A DNA stretch of 64,000 bases from Rhodospirillales bacterium (GTDB lineage Bacteria > Pseudomonadota > Alphaproteobacteria > Rhodospirillales > Shumkoniaceae), in the NCBI GenBank assembly GCA_028281785.1, contig JANQJG010000072.1, positions 1 to 64,000 on the forward strand. The letters are read 5' to 3'. Under the pieces are notes generated by a model. The model saw only the letters and a list, made by a program, of their open reading frames with translations, did no database searches and was not told where the DNA came from. Below, one piece after another: positions 8,881-20,609 of this stretch (position 1 is its first letter; the number at the start of each line of letters is the position of its first letter). The position numbers and the translations under genes were made by a program.

Positions 8881-10034
8881 CAGACAAAACGAAAGACACC
8901 GGCTTGAAATCCGAGGAACGGCGGAACTTCCTGGAAATCTCCAGCAAGTTCGGCTTCACCGCCGCCGTGGTGGCCGCAACCGCCGGAACCCTGTGGAGCC
9001 GCCCCGCCGCCGCCCAGACGGCCAAGGAAGAGAAGGAGCGGCAAGACGCAGCCAAGTTCACCATGACCGTCGCCACCGCCTATCGCATCGGAACAACGCG
9101 CGCCTACCCGATGATGCAGCTCAACGTGAAGGAGAACGTTCAGAACACCACCGACGGACAGGTCTACGTCAAACTGGCCCCGGCCGGTCAGCTTGGCGCC
9201 GGCACCGCGCTCGCCCAGAAAGTGCAGGCGGGCACGATTCAGGCGGCGCAGCACTCGATCTCCAATTTCGCGCCTTTCGCGCCGGCCGTCGACCTGATCA
9301 ACATTCCCTATTGGGTGGGCGAGAACCAGCCCTTCGTGAACCTCGTCACCTCGGACGTGTGGAAGCAGGAGGTCGACTCCAAGGTCGCGGAAAAGGGCTT
9401 CAAGCCGCTTTTCTATTTCTGTATCGACCCGCGCACGGCGGCCATGCGCCAAGGATTGAGGGACGAGCCCTTCCGCACCCCGGAAGACCTGAAGGGAATC
9501 AAGTACCGGGTTCCGGGCTCGAACATCCTCAAGCAATTCTATCGCCTGCTCGGCGCCAACCCGACGCCGGTGGCCTGGGGCGAGACGCCCTCCGCCATCA
9601 AGCAGGGGGTCGCCGACGCCCTCGATCCCGCGGTCGGCGCACTTTACGTCTTCGGCTTCAAGGACATACTGTCCTGGATCACCTTCAACCAGGCGGTACC
9701 GGACAGCCAAGTCTATTCCTGCAATCTCGAATGGTTCAACGGCCTGCCCATGGAGGTTCGTGACGCCATCGATTTCGCCAGCGAGGTGACCTTCGTGCAG
9801 AACCTGGCCCAGGTGCCGGCTTCGCGGGCACATGCCATGTCCGAGATGAAGAAGGCGGGCGTGCAGTTCTACAAGCCCACGGACGCGGAGATGCAGCAAT
9901 GGGTCGAGGCGGCCGGACAGCAGCGGTCCGAATGGGACGCGACGAAGAAGGAGCTGATCGGCTCGGTCGCGGCCTTCGATAAGCTGCTCGAGGCGTCCCG
10001 AACCCAAGGCAAGTATCTCGTCCACGACGTTTAG
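8877..10034 (+). CDS. dctP: TRAP transporter substrate-binding protein (DctP type)
   Basis: 385 residues. The N-terminus has a twin-arginine motif (EERRNFLE) followed by a hydrophobic stretch and AAAQT, so export is probably by Tat to the periplasm. The body matches DctP/TAXI-like solute receptors, with the segment GIKYRVPGSNI corresponding to the conserved Arg-containing ligand loop (K-[IV]-R-x-P). It binds an organic acid or sulfonate. The neighbours (DctQ, DctM and an HpsN-like dehydrogenase) suggest DHPS or a related hydroxyalkyl sulfonate; this is an inference. Confidence 0.9.
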   Translation: MTDKTKDTGLKSEERRNFLEISSKFGFTAAVVAATAGTLWSRPAAAQTAKEEKERQDAAKFTMTVATAYRIGTTRAYPMMQLNVKENVQNTTDGQVYVKLAPAGQLGAGTALAQKVQAGTIQAAQHSISNFAPFAPAVDLINIPYWVGENQPFVNLVTSDVWKQEVDSKVAEKGFKPLFYFCIDPRTAAMRQGLRDEPFRTPEDLKGIKYRVPGSNILKQFYRLLGANPTPVAWGETPSAIKQGVADALDPAVGALYVFGFKDILSWITFNQAVPDSQVYSCNLEWFNGLPMEVRDAIDFASEVTFVQNLAQVPASRAHAMSEMKKAGVQFYKPTDAEMQQWVEAAGQQRSEWDATKKELIGSVAAFDKLLEASRTQGKYLVHDV

Positions 10035-10094
10035 CCTCCAGTGGAGACCTTGGCCGGAGCGGCCGCGCCGCCGCCCCGGCCCACCTGTTCCTTT

Positions 10095-10619
10095 ATGCAA
10101 GCGATGAAAACCTTTTTTCGAAGACTCGATCAGGACGGCGAACGCTGGCTGCTTCTTTGGCTGTACAGCTTCATCGTCATGGTCATCTTCATCGAGGTGG
10201 TGCGCCGCTTCGTGCTCGCCTATTCCTCGGTTTGGGGCGAGGAGACGGCGCGCTACGCCTTTATCTATCTGGTCTGGATCGGCGCCTCGGCGGCGGTGCG
10301 CGACCGCGCCCATATCCGCATCGACACGATCATGCATTTCCTGCCCCGGCGGGCGGTGGGAGGGCTTTACATATTCGGCGACCTGCTGACGCTGGCGCTC
10401 GCCTGTTTCGGCCTCTACTGGTCGCTCGACCCGGTCCTCGTGTCCTGGAAATTCGGCTCGGTCACGGACGGGCTCCGGATCATTCAGGTCTGGTTCCTGA
10501 TCGCCGTGCCTTTCGGCTTCTCGATCATGGTCATCCGCATCCTGCAATCGCTGCTGCGCGATATCCGCGATCTCAAGGCCAGACGCCCCGTGTTCCGCGG
10601 CCATCGGCTGTTCGACTAG
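10095..10619 (+). CDS. dctQ: TRAP transporter small permease (DctQ)
   Basis: About 174 residues with four predicted membrane helices and the DctQ motif VWGEETARYAFIYLVWIG after helix 1. It partners DctM in sodium-coupled uptake. The start is uncertain: an ATG at 10095 is used because residues encoded from a GTG at 10041 (proline-rich) look unlike the family, but neither start has a strong Shine-Dalgarno sequence. It is followed 10 bp later by dctM. Confidence 0.9.
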   Translation: MQAMKTFFRRLDQDGERWLLLWLYSFIVMVIFIEVVRRFVLAYSSVWGEETARYAFIYLVWIGASAAVRDRAHIRIDTIMHFLPRRAVGGLYIFGDLLTLALACFGLYWSLDPVLVSWKFGSVTDGLRIIQVWFLIAVPFGFSIMVIRILQSLLRDIRDLKARRPVFRGHRLFD

Positions 10620-10629
10620 GGGGGACGCC

Positions 10630-11940
10630 GTGCACCAACTTTATCAAGCCCCGGGCGTCACCCTGGAAGTGGGTTGGGAAATCCTCCTGCCCGTTCTGGC
10701 GATGGTCGTACTCTTCGCCCTCGCGGTCCCGATCTGGGTTTCCCTGGGCGTGGCCGCCGTCGGCCTGCTGGTGTTCACCGAGGTCCTGCCGCTGTCGCTG
10801 TTTGGCGAGGCACTGTTCCACGGCATCGACGCCTTCGCGCTGATCGCGATTCCGCTGTTCATCCTGACCGGCGACGTGCTCGTCCGCTCCGGCCTGTCGG
10901 CCAAGCTGCTCGACGTGGCCGAGGCGACCATGGGCAGCCTGCGCTCCGGCCTCGGCACATCGACCGTGCTCGGCTGCGGGTTCTTCGCCTGCATATCGGG
11001 TTCGGACGCGGCCGGCGCCGCGGCCGTCGGCCGCATCACCTACAGCCGTCTGGTCGAGCGCGGCTATCCCCGGCCCTACGCCGCCGCGCTGGTCGCCGCC
11101 GGCGCGTGCACGGGCATCCTGATCCCCCCCTCCATCGCCTATATCATCATCGGCCTGATTCTCGGCATCTCGGCCTCGACGCTGTTTCTCGCGGCGGCCG
11201 TGCCCGGGGTCATGATCATGATCTCGATCATGATCACGAACATGGTCATGAACCGGATTCACGGTTTCGAGCACTCGCGCGCCAGCTTCCAGTTCGGCCG
11301 TTGGCTGCGGACGGTATGGGACGCGAAATTCGCGCTGATGATCCCGTTCATCATCCTGGGCGGTATCTATTCGGGCGTCTTCACACCGACCGAGGCGGCG
11401 GCCGTCGCCGTGGTCACCACCATGATCATCGGGTTCGCGCGGCGCACACTCACGCTCAGCGATTTCCCCAAGATGCTCGCCGCCTCGGCCAAGGTGAACG
11501 GCGTGATCGTGCCCATCATCGCCTTCGCGCTGCCGCTGGCGCAGACGCTGGCGGCGCTCGAAGTGCCCCAGGCCTTCGTGCAGGCGGTGACCTCGGTGAC
11601 CGAGAACCCGATCGCCATCAAGATCCTGATGATCTTCATCTTCATCCTGGCCGGATGCGTGATGGAGACCACGCCCAACATCGTGATCCTGTCGCCGATC
11701 ATGCTGCCGCTGGCCCAGGAGATCGGGATGGAGGACATTCATTTCTGCATCCTGATGGTAACCTCGCTGGGGGTCGGCTTCATCACCCCGCCGCTGGGCC
11801 TCAATCTGTTCGTCCTATCCGGTTTGACGGGTGAGTCGGTAATCGGAATCGCGGGCCGCGCCATACCCTTCGTCATCGCGATGCTGGGCGTGGTGCTGAT
11901 GCTCGCCTTTATCCCCGAGCTGTCGCTGTGGGCGTTCTAG
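10630..11940 (+). CDS. dctM: TRAP transporter large permease (DctM)
   Basis: 436 residues, GTG start with GGGGGGAC upstream. Multi-helix DctM protein with the family's central segment (ISGSDAAGAAAVGRITY) and GILIPPSIAYIIIG, plus GVFTPTEAAAVAVV. It forms the transport channel with DctQ. It ends 42 bp before the HpsN-like gene. Confidence 0.93.
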   Translation: MHQLYQAPGVTLEVGWEILLPVLAMVVLFALAVPIWVSLGVAAVGLLVFTEVLPLSLFGEALFHGIDAFALIAIPLFILTGDVLVRSGLSAKLLDVAEATMGSLRSGLGTSTVLGCGFFACISGSDAAGAAAVGRITYSRLVERGYPRPYAAALVAAGACTGILIPPSIAYIIIGLILGISASTLFLAAAVPGVMIMISIMITNMVMNRIHGFEHSRASFQFGRWLRTVWDAKFALMIPFIILGGIYSGVFTPTEAAAVAVVTTMIIGFARRTLTLSDFPKMLAASAKVNGVIVPIIAFALPLAQTLAALEVPQAFVQAVTSVTENPIAIKILMIFIFILAGCVMETTPNIVILSPIMLPLAQEIGMEDIHFCILMVTSLGVGFITPPLGLNLFVLSGLTGESVIGIAGRAIPFVIAMLGVVLMLAFIPELSLWAF

Positions 11941-13290
<1,350 letters not shown>

Positions 13291-13364
13291 GCCCCAACGA
13301 CGCCAGGGCCCTGCCCACGCGGCGGGGCCCGCGTCGGCGACAAAACCAGGATGGGGACGCGCGT

Positions 13365-14138
13365 ATGAGCGACTATCTGACGAACCTCTTCGACCTTTCC
13401 GGACGGATCGCGCTCTGCACGGGGGCGGCCTCTGGCATCGGGCGGCGCATGGCCTGGGCCCTGGCCAAGGCGGGCGCCGATACCTTCCTGGCCGATCGTG
13501 ATGGGGAGGGGCTCGCCGAGGCCGAGGCCGAGATCGCGGCCACGGGCCGGCGAACCGGAACCATGGCCCTCGACCTCACAAAGCGCGCGCAACTGCCGGC
13601 GCTGGTCGAGGCCGCGAACGGGGCCCTCGGTGCGCCAACGATCCTGGTCAACGCGGCGGGCGTCAACCTGCGCCAGCCGGTCGACGAGATCACCGACGAG
13701 ACCTGGGACTTCACCGTGGAGATCAATCTGTCGACGCCTTTCTTCCTGGCCCGGCATTGCGTGCCCGGGATGAAGGCTCAAGGCGGCGGACACATCATCA
13801 ACGTGGCCTCGCTGCAGTCCTTCCGCGCCTTCGCCAACAGCATGCCCTACGGCGCCTCGAAAGGCGGGATCGCCCAGGTCACGCGGGCCATGGCAGAGGC
13901 CTGGTCGAGCCAGGGCATCATGGCCAACGCGATCGCCCCCGGCTTCTTTCCGACCAAGCTCACCGAGCCGGTTTACGGAAATCCGGAGATCCTGGCGCAC
14001 AACGCCCGCATGACCGCCATCGGGCGCAATGGCGAGCTGGAGGACCTGGACGGCGTCACCGTCTTTCTCGCCGCCCCGGCCTCCGACTACATCACCGGAC
14101 AGGTGATCCCCGTGGACGGCGGCTTCTCCGCCAAGTGA
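13365..14138 (+). CDS. Short-chain dehydrogenase/reductase, HpsO-like
   Basis: 257 residues, classical SDR. The cofactor motif is TGAASGIG, then NAAG, catalytic Ser in NVASLQS and YGASKGG (YxxxK), ending ITGQVIPVDGGFSAK. It should oxidise or epimerise a secondary alcohol. In DHPS loci an SDR (HpsO) converts one DHPS enantiomer to the 2-oxo compound, so this is the natural role here. The start at 13365 lies after GGGGACGCGCGT. It is followed 10 bp later by the zinc dehydrogenase. Confidence 0.85.
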   Translation: MSDYLTNLFDLSGRIALCTGAASGIGRRMAWALAKAGADTFLADRDGEGLAEAEAEIAATGRRTGTMALDLTKRAQLPALVEAANGALGAPTILVNAAGVNLRQPVDEITDETWDFTVEINLSTPFFLARHCVPGMKAQGGGHIINVASLQSFRAFANSMPYGASKGGIAQVTRAMAEAWSSQGIMANAIAPGFFPTKLTEPVYGNPEILAHNARMTAIGRNGELEDLDGVTVFLAAPASDYITGQVIPVDGGFSAK

Positions 14139-14148
14139 GGGACATGCG

Positions 14149-15130
14149 ATGAAGGCGCTCGTTTACACCCAGCCCGAGGAAATGACCTTCCGTGACGAAC
14201 CGGATCCCGAGCCGGCGGCGGACGAGGTGCTGATCAAAGTCGAGGCGGCTGGGATCTGCGGTTCCGACATGCATGCCTATCACGGGCATGACGAACGCCG
14301 GATACCCCCGCTGATCCTGGGCCATGAGGCGGCGGGGACGATCGTGTCCGGCCCCGGCACGGGCCGGCGCGTCGTGGTCAACCCGCTGATGACATGCGGC
14401 CAGTGCGACTATTGCCTCGGCGGCCGCTCCAACCTGTGCCGCAGTCGCCAGATCATCGGCATGACGCCGCGCGAGGGCGCCTTCGCCGAATATCTCCGCA
14501 TGCCGGAGCGCAACCTGGTGACGCTGCCCGAGGGCATGGACCCGGTCCACGCCTCGGTGACGGAACCGGTGGCCACGTCGCTGCACACGATTCATCTCGC
14601 GGCCAGGGCCGTGTATCGCCCGCTCGCCGAGCTCCGGTCCCTGGTGATCGGCGCCGGGGCGGTCGGCCTCGCCGCGGCGCTGATCCTCCGTCATCAGGGC
14701 TGCACCGACCTGAGCATCGGCGACACCAATGACCTCAGACGTAAAACGGCGGAGAGGGCCGGGGTGGGCGCGGTCTACGATCCGCGTAGGGAAACCCTCG
14801 AGGACGCGTCGTTCGACCTGGTGATCGACGCCGTCGGCGGCGAGGTGACGCGCAAGGTCGCGGTCGAGGCCGTGAAGCCGGGCGGCGTGGTCATGCATAT
14901 CGGGCTGATGGACAGTGCCGGCGGGCTCGACATCCGTAAGATCACCCTCCAGGAAGTGACCTTCATCGGCACCTATACCTATACGATGGTCGATTTCCGG
15001 GCGACCGTGGCGATGCTCAACTCGGGCGCGCTGGGATCGCTCGACTGGATCGAACAGCGACCCTTGGCGGAGGGCGGCGCGGCCTTCCAAGACATCGACC
15101 GGGGCAGCACACCTGCAGCGAAAATCGTGC

Positions 15131-15141
<11 letters not shown>
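14149..15141 (+). CDS. Zinc-dependent medium-chain dehydrogenase, HpsP-like
   Basis: 330 residues, MDR family. The catalytic-zinc region includes GICGSDMH and GHEAAG. The structural zinc cysteines are [15 protein letters not shown] (four Cys). The Rossmann motif is [13 protein letters not shown]. Together with the SDR it could interconvert DHPS enantiomers (HpsO/HpsP pair). It is the last gene of the operon and its stop overlaps the convergent murA stop by 11 bp. Confidence 0.87.
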
Positions 15142-16417
<1,276 letters not shown>

Positions 16418-16558
16418 GGGGAAGTCCTTAGCGGGATACGGCGTGAGAAGAGAACGCGGACGGCGCGCCCTGCCTTCGGCTGACGAGCGACCGAGCGGCC
16501 GCTGAAAGGGTTTTACTGCGGGACTATGGCCACGGCAAGGCGCGGCTCGTCGCCCGCG

Positions 16559-16753
16559 TCAGACAACCGGAGCCGACGGACCCGCGTCCCCGCCTTCGGA
16601 CTCGGGCTCGGACGCCGATCTGGCCCGCGCCTGCTCCTTCCGTTTCTTCAGATTGTCTCGCAAGGCGGCGGCCAGCCTTCGACGCCGCTCCTCGGTTCGC
16701 TTGCGCCCCTTGTCCGTCTGCCGCGGCCGGCAAGGGATCGGTGATTTGGCCAT
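16559..16753 (-). CDS. Small basic hypothetical protein upstream of murA
   Basis: 64 residues, very rich in Arg, Lys and Ala (RKRTEERRRRLAAALRDNLKKRKEQARAR) with an acidic C-terminus. Short proteins with this RRLAAALRxNLxxRKxQARAR pattern are common next to murA in alphaproteobacteria; function unknown. The start at 16753 is preceded by GGGGGAGGAGACC, a strong ribosome binding site, and is preferred over the ATG at 16774. Confidence 0.7.
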   Translation of the reverse strand: MAKSPIPCRPRQTDKGRKRTEERRRRLAAALRDNLKKRKEQARARSASEPESEGGDAGPSAPVV

Positions 16754-16874
16754 GGTCTCCTCCCCCATCGCCAAGATCCAGACAGCGGCATCCTGCGCAA
16801 GCGGGGGATGGCCGTCAAGGCCGCTTGCTTCCGGCCGGCCGGATGTGGCATGTTGCGGCGGCTTGTGGCTCGGG

Positions 16875-16949
16875 GCCGCCGTAGCTCAGGGGTAGAGCAC
16901 GCCCTTGGTAAGGGCGGGGTCGTGTGTTCAATTCACACCGGCGGCACCA
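16875..16949 (+). tRNA. tRNA-Thr (GGT)
   Basis: 75 nt including an encoded CCA. Acceptor GCCGCCG pairs with CGGCGGC, the D-arm is GCTCAGGGGTAGAGC, the anticodon loop TTGGTAA carries GGT, and the T-loop is TTCAATT. Confidence 0.96.
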
Positions 16950-17269
16950 TCCTAACTTCCTGAAAATCTGGAACTTTCTCCCTCTGTGGTCCTCCATGAG
17001 AATGGAACGGGTCTACGTGAACATACATCGAACCTATGCCGAAAGTGCGGGGGAAAGAATGGTCATCATTGAGGTGATTGTTGCTGATCTTTTGAAGTTC
17101 AAGAAGGCTCGGCGGGTGAAACATCCAGCAGACAAGTCGCGAAAGCTACGCCGCGGGCGCCCGCCAGGGCACAACCCGAAGGGCCGGGCATGAGACCGTG
17201 GATCGAGATTACGATCGGAGATCCGGACGGAACTGACTGGCCGGCCGGCACGTGCTCGAAACCTTCTCG
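16950..17269. other. Region between tRNA-Thr and the ThDP enzyme, no firm gene
   Basis: 320 bp. An open frame (16996-17193, plus) could encode 65 residues with a basic C-terminus, but it has no recognisable domain and its upstream extension runs into the tRNA. No direct repeat of the tRNA 3' end was noticed here. Confidence 0.4.
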
Positions 17270-18958
17270 TCAGTCGTGAAGCCGCGTCTTGTGCACAGCC
17301 TGGAAGTGGGGTGGATAGTCGTGCCGGGCGATGGTGACGTCGAGCAGCATGGGGATGCCCTGTCCGTTTGCCTCTAGCGCTTCTTCGAGCGCGTCCTCCA
17401 CCTTGTCCGGGTCGTCCACGCGGATGGCCTCGCAGCCCTGGGCACGCGCGACCGCGACGAGGTCGGTGGCGACGTCGAAGCCGGTGGCGACGAACTCCTG
17501 CTGCTTGAGGACCTGTGTGTATTGCGGCCAGCCGAAAGCCTGATTGTTGAAGACGACCCAGGTCACGCCGCACCGCCACTCGGCGGCCGTCGCCAGCTCC
17601 ATCATCGCCATCTGAAGCGCCCCGTCTCCGGTCACGCAGACGACCTTCTTGTCGGGACAGGCAAGCTTGGCACCGATTGTGCCCGTGACGCCGAAGCCCA
17701 TGGCCGTCTGTTCGGCCATCGGTACGCAATCGCCGACATCAAGGACCTTGTAGTAGGGCCAGTAGTAGCACCAGAGGTCGGCACCGCCGTTCTCCTTCAC
17801 GAGGATCGTGTCCCGGCCGAAGACGCGATTGATCGCCGCTAGCACCTGCGGCGGGCGGATCGGCTTCTCATGGCGCGATGCCTCTTCTTCCGTTGCGGCG
17901 AGGAAAGGCGTTCGAACGGCTGCGATCTCTTCAAGCCTCGCGGCCCGGGATTGGCGATCGATCCGCGGTTTCAGCGTTGCCGCAAGATCCTCAAGCGCGA
18001 GCGCCGCGTCGCCGACGACGGCGACCTCCGGGCGCCAGTTCATCGCGATGGTGTCGGCATCGATATCGATCTGTATGAATTTCGCGCCCTCTGGGAACGC
18101 CGACCACGACAGGGTCGAGAAGGCCTCGAGGCGCGAACCCACCGAAATCACAAGGTCGGCGCTGTCGTAGTAGTGCTTGCCCGCCTCGGTGAAGTAGAGG
18201 CCGACGAGCCCGAAAAAGAGCGGATTGTCCTCGGCCATGATGCCACGGCCACCAGGTGTCGCGTAGACTGGAATACCCGTGTCCTCGGCAAGGGTCCGTA
18301 CGGCATCCGCCGCGCCGGCCGAGACCGCGCCGCTGCCGCAGAGGAGCAGCGGTCGTCGCGCCGACGCGATGATCTCGGCGGCAGCTTCGACGGCCCGCGC
18401 CTCCGGCCGGGTCCTGTGCCGTCCAGGATGCGGCCGGTAGTCGCGTTCCATCTCCACGGCTTCGGAGCCCAGATCCGAGGGAATCTCGATGTACACCGCG
18501 CCGGGACGTCCATTGCGCGCGAGGGAGAAGGCGCGTTGCATGACCCAGTTCGTCTTGCGCGTGTCGTTCACACGCACCGCCCATTTGGTGACGGGCTTCA
18601 TCAGGGTCATCGTGTCCAATTCCTGGAACGCCCCCATGCCGTCATGGCACTCGACCACGCCATTGGCGATGGCGATAACGGGGACGCAGCCGCTGGTCGC
18701 CTCCAGCAAGCCGGTCACGATGTTGGTCGTGCCGGGACCGGGGTTGGTTAAAACGATGCCCGGCCGCCCGCTCATCCGCGCATAAGCATAGGCGCAGGAG
18801 ACTGCCCAGGGCTCATTGCGGACCAGTACGAACTTGATGTCGGTGTGAGCGACCAGGTCCTCTATGAGGTTTTGCGGGTTGCCGGGGAGGCCGAAGACGT
18901 ACTCGACGCCCTCGGCCTTCAGAGCCATCGCGATCGCGTGCCAAGCGGTACTTTTCAT
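17270..18958 (-). CDS. Thiamine diphosphate-dependent enzyme (acetolactate synthase/2-oxoacid decarboxylase family)
   Basis: 562 residues with the three domains of the POX/ALS family. The ThDP-activating Glu lies in VLVRNEPWAVSCAYAYARM near residue 50, a central domain includes GIPVYATPGGRG, and the C-terminal ThDP-binding motif starts GDGALQM and ends VVFNNQAFG. The exact reaction cannot be assigned: acetolactate-synthase-like carboligase, benzoylformate-type decarboxylase or related. No small regulatory subunit follows, which argues against biosynthetic ALS. It is the last gene of the amidase-ALDH-ThDP operon. The start at 18958 has GGAGAG upstream. Confidence 0.88.
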   Translation of the reverse strand: MKSTAWHAIAMALKAEGVEYVFGLPGNPQNLIEDLVAHTDIKFVLVRNEPWAVSCAYAYARMSGRPGIVLTNPGPGTTNIVTGLLEATSGCVPVIAIANGVVECHDGMGAFQELDTMTLMKPVTKWAVRVNDTRKTNWVMQRAFSLARNGRPGAVYIEIPSDLGSEAVEMERDYRPHPGRHRTRPEARAVEAAAEIIASARRPLLLCGSGAVSAGAADAVRTLAEDTGIPVYATPGGRGIMAEDNPLFFGLVGLYFTEAGKHYYDSADLVISVGSRLEAFSTLSWSAFPEGAKFIQIDIDADTIAMNWRPEVAVVGDAALALEDLAATLKPRIDRQSRAARLEEIAAVRTPFLAATEEEASRHEKPIRPPQVLAAINRVFGRDTILVKENGGADLWCYYWPYYKVLDVGDCVPMAEQTAMGFGVTGTIGAKLACPDKKVVCVTGDGALQMAMMELATAAEWRCGVTWVVFNNQAFGWPQYTQVLKQQEFVATGFDVATDLVAVARAQGCEAIRVDDPDKVEDALEEALEANGQGIPMLLDVTIARHDYPPHFQAVHKTRLHD

Positions 18959-19053
18959 AGACGCTCTCCGGGGTTCCATCGTTTGGTGAATACGGGCAGC
19001 TCCTCAGCCGGCGAAAAGCGGTTCGGGGAGGCCGCGCACTCGATCTCGACCAT
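18955..19053 (-). CDS. Possible 32-residue micro-ORF between ALDH and the ThDP enzyme
   Basis: The frame that continues after the ALDH stop stays open to a TGA that overlaps the ThDP-enzyme ATG (ATGA). It could be translated from an ATG at 19053 preceded by GGGGACGAT. The product would end ELPVFTKRWNPGERL. It may be a genuine coupled micro-ORF, the residue of a longer ALDH C-terminus, or chance. Confidence 0.25.
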   Translation of the reverse strand: MVEIECAASPNRFSPAEELPVFTKRWNPGERL

Positions 19054-19098
19054 ATCGTCCCCATTCAATTCCAGCCGCTCGAACCCGTGGTTCGGCGA

Positions 19099-20598
19099 TC
19101 AGGACACCGCGATCCAGATGGTCTTGGTCTGGGTGTATTGATCCATCGCCTCCGTGCCGTTGTCGCGCGCCAAAGAGCCCGATTGCCGGTAACCGCCGAA
19201 AGGGGTCTTGATGTCGCCCTCGGTGAACGCGTTGATCGAGACGGTGCCGCAGGGCAATCGGCGCGCCATCCGGATGGCCCGGTCGATGTCGCGGGTGAAC
19301 ACCGTTGCGTGCAGCCCATAGACGGTGTCGCGGGCGAGAGTGAGCGCCTCGTCCTCATCCTTGACCGTGATGACGCCGAGGACCGGCCCAAAGATCTCCT
19401 CGCGCGCGATGGTCATGTCGGGCCTGACGTCGCCGAACACCGTCGGTTCGACGAAATAGCCGGGCAGTTCGGCCGGCCGGCCACCGCCCGCGCACAGGGC
19501 CGCCCCTTCACGTCGCCCCATCTCGATGTAGCCCAGAACGCGTTCCTGGTGCTCCTTGGTGATCATCGAGCCAATGCGGGTTTCGGGATCGAGAGGATCG
19601 CCAACCTTCCATGTCTTGACCTTGTCCAGCACCTTGGAGAGAAACTCGTCCTTTACCTTCGCGCCCACCATTTGGCGCATGTTCGCCGAGCAGTTCTGCC
19701 CAGCGTTCCAAAGCGCGGAACTGACGGCTTCGTCGACCAGCCGATCGTCGATGGGCGCGTCATCGAGCACGATGAAAGGGCTTTTGCCGCCCATTTCCAG
19801 GCCGACGGGTTTGAGGTTGCTTTCGCCGGCATATTTCAGGAAATGGGCCCCCACCTCTGTAGAGCCGGTGAACGAAACGACATCGATGTCGGGATGCCGG
19901 CCGACTGCCTGTCCGGCGGTCTCGCCGAAACCTGGCAAGACGTTGATGACACCGGCCGGCACACCCGCCTCAACAGCCAGCTCGGCCAGCCGGAGGGCTG
20001 TCAGCGGCGACTGCTCCGCCGGCTTGACAACGGCGGAGCATCCCGCGGCCAGCGCCGGAGCCAGCTTCCACGCCACCATGAGGAGGGGGAAATTCCAGGG
20101 CAGGACCATTCCGACAACGCCAATAGGTTCCTTGACGATCAGGGCCAGCGCGTCCTCGCCTGTCGGCGCCACCTTGCCGAAGACCTTGTCGATCAGCTCG
20201 GCGTACCACTGGAAAAAGGTGGCAACCTCGTTGCCGATCTCATGGAGGCAGTCGGCAATAGCCTTGCCCGTGTCGAGGCTTTCCATCACGGCCAGAGCCT
20301 CGGCCTCGCGGCGCACGAGTTCGGCGAGCCGAAGCAAGACTTCTTTTCGTTCCTCGGGAGCAGTGCGTGACCAGGCACCCGACTCGAAGGCCCGGCGCGC
20401 GGCGGCGACCGCGATATCGACGTCGGCGGTTTCGCAATGGGCTACCGTGCCCAGAATCTCGCCGGTCGCCGGGTTGATATTCTCGAAGACTCGGCCGGAT
20501 GACGCCGGGCAAAACTCGCCATCGATGAAGGCGAGGCCCGGAAGCGCGAGGTCGGAAGCGATCGTCCGATAGTGCGCGAGGGTCTTGGTTTCCAACAT
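19099..20598 (-). CDS. Aldehyde dehydrogenase
   Basis: 499 residues, standard ALDH superfamily length. The catalytic Cys is in NAGQNCSANMR, the general-base Glu in LEMGGKSPF, and the cofactor segment is VLPWNFPLLM followed later by SFTGSTEVG. It oxidises an aldehyde to the acid with NAD(P). Between an amidase and a ThDP enzyme, it probably handles the aldehyde released by the ThDP enzyme, by analogy with mandelamide/benzoylformate pathways; the substrate itself is unknown. It begins 11 bp after the amidase stop. Confidence 0.93.
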   Translation of the reverse strand: MLETKTLAHYRTIASDLALPGLAFIDGEFCPASSGRVFENINPATGEILGTVAHCETADVDIAVAAARRAFESGAWSRTAPEERKEVLLRLAELVRREAEALAVMESLDTGKAIADCLHEIGNEVATFFQWYAELIDKVFGKVAPTGEDALALIVKEPIGVVGMVLPWNFPLLMVAWKLAPALAAGCSAVVKPAEQSPLTALRLAELAVEAGVPAGVINVLPGFGETAGQAVGRHPDIDVVSFTGSTEVGAHFLKYAGESNLKPVGLEMGGKSPFIVLDDAPIDDRLVDEAVSSALWNAGQNCSANMRQMVGAKVKDEFLSKVLDKVKTWKVGDPLDPETRIGSMITKEHQERVLGYIEMGRREGAALCAGGGRPAELPGYFVEPTVFGDVRPDMTIAREEIFGPVLGVITVKDEDEALTLARDTVYGLHATVFTRDIDRAIRMARRLPCGTVSINAFTEGDIKTPFGGYRQSGSLARDNGTEAMDQYTQTKTIWIAVS

Positions 20599-20609
20599 CG
20601 GTCAAAATC

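Noticed and set aside
8853-10604. A 583-codon open frame on the minus strand across dctP and dctQ
   Set aside because: It is antisense to clear DctP and DctQ coding sequence. Its translation is low-complexity (His, Asp, Gly and Arg-rich) with no domain, as expected for the antisense of GC-rich genes.
16875-17269. tRNA-Thr as an integration site for the following catabolic cluster
   Set aside because: No integrase gene and no repeat of the tRNA 3' end were noticed at the far side; adjacency alone is not evidence.
17270-18958. Assigning the ThDP enzyme as sulfoacetaldehyde acetyltransferase (Xsc) because of the nearby DHPS-like operon
   Set aside because: It belongs to a separate IclR/amidase operon, is slightly short, and no phosphotransacetylase gene is adjacent. 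The motifs seen are generic to the family.
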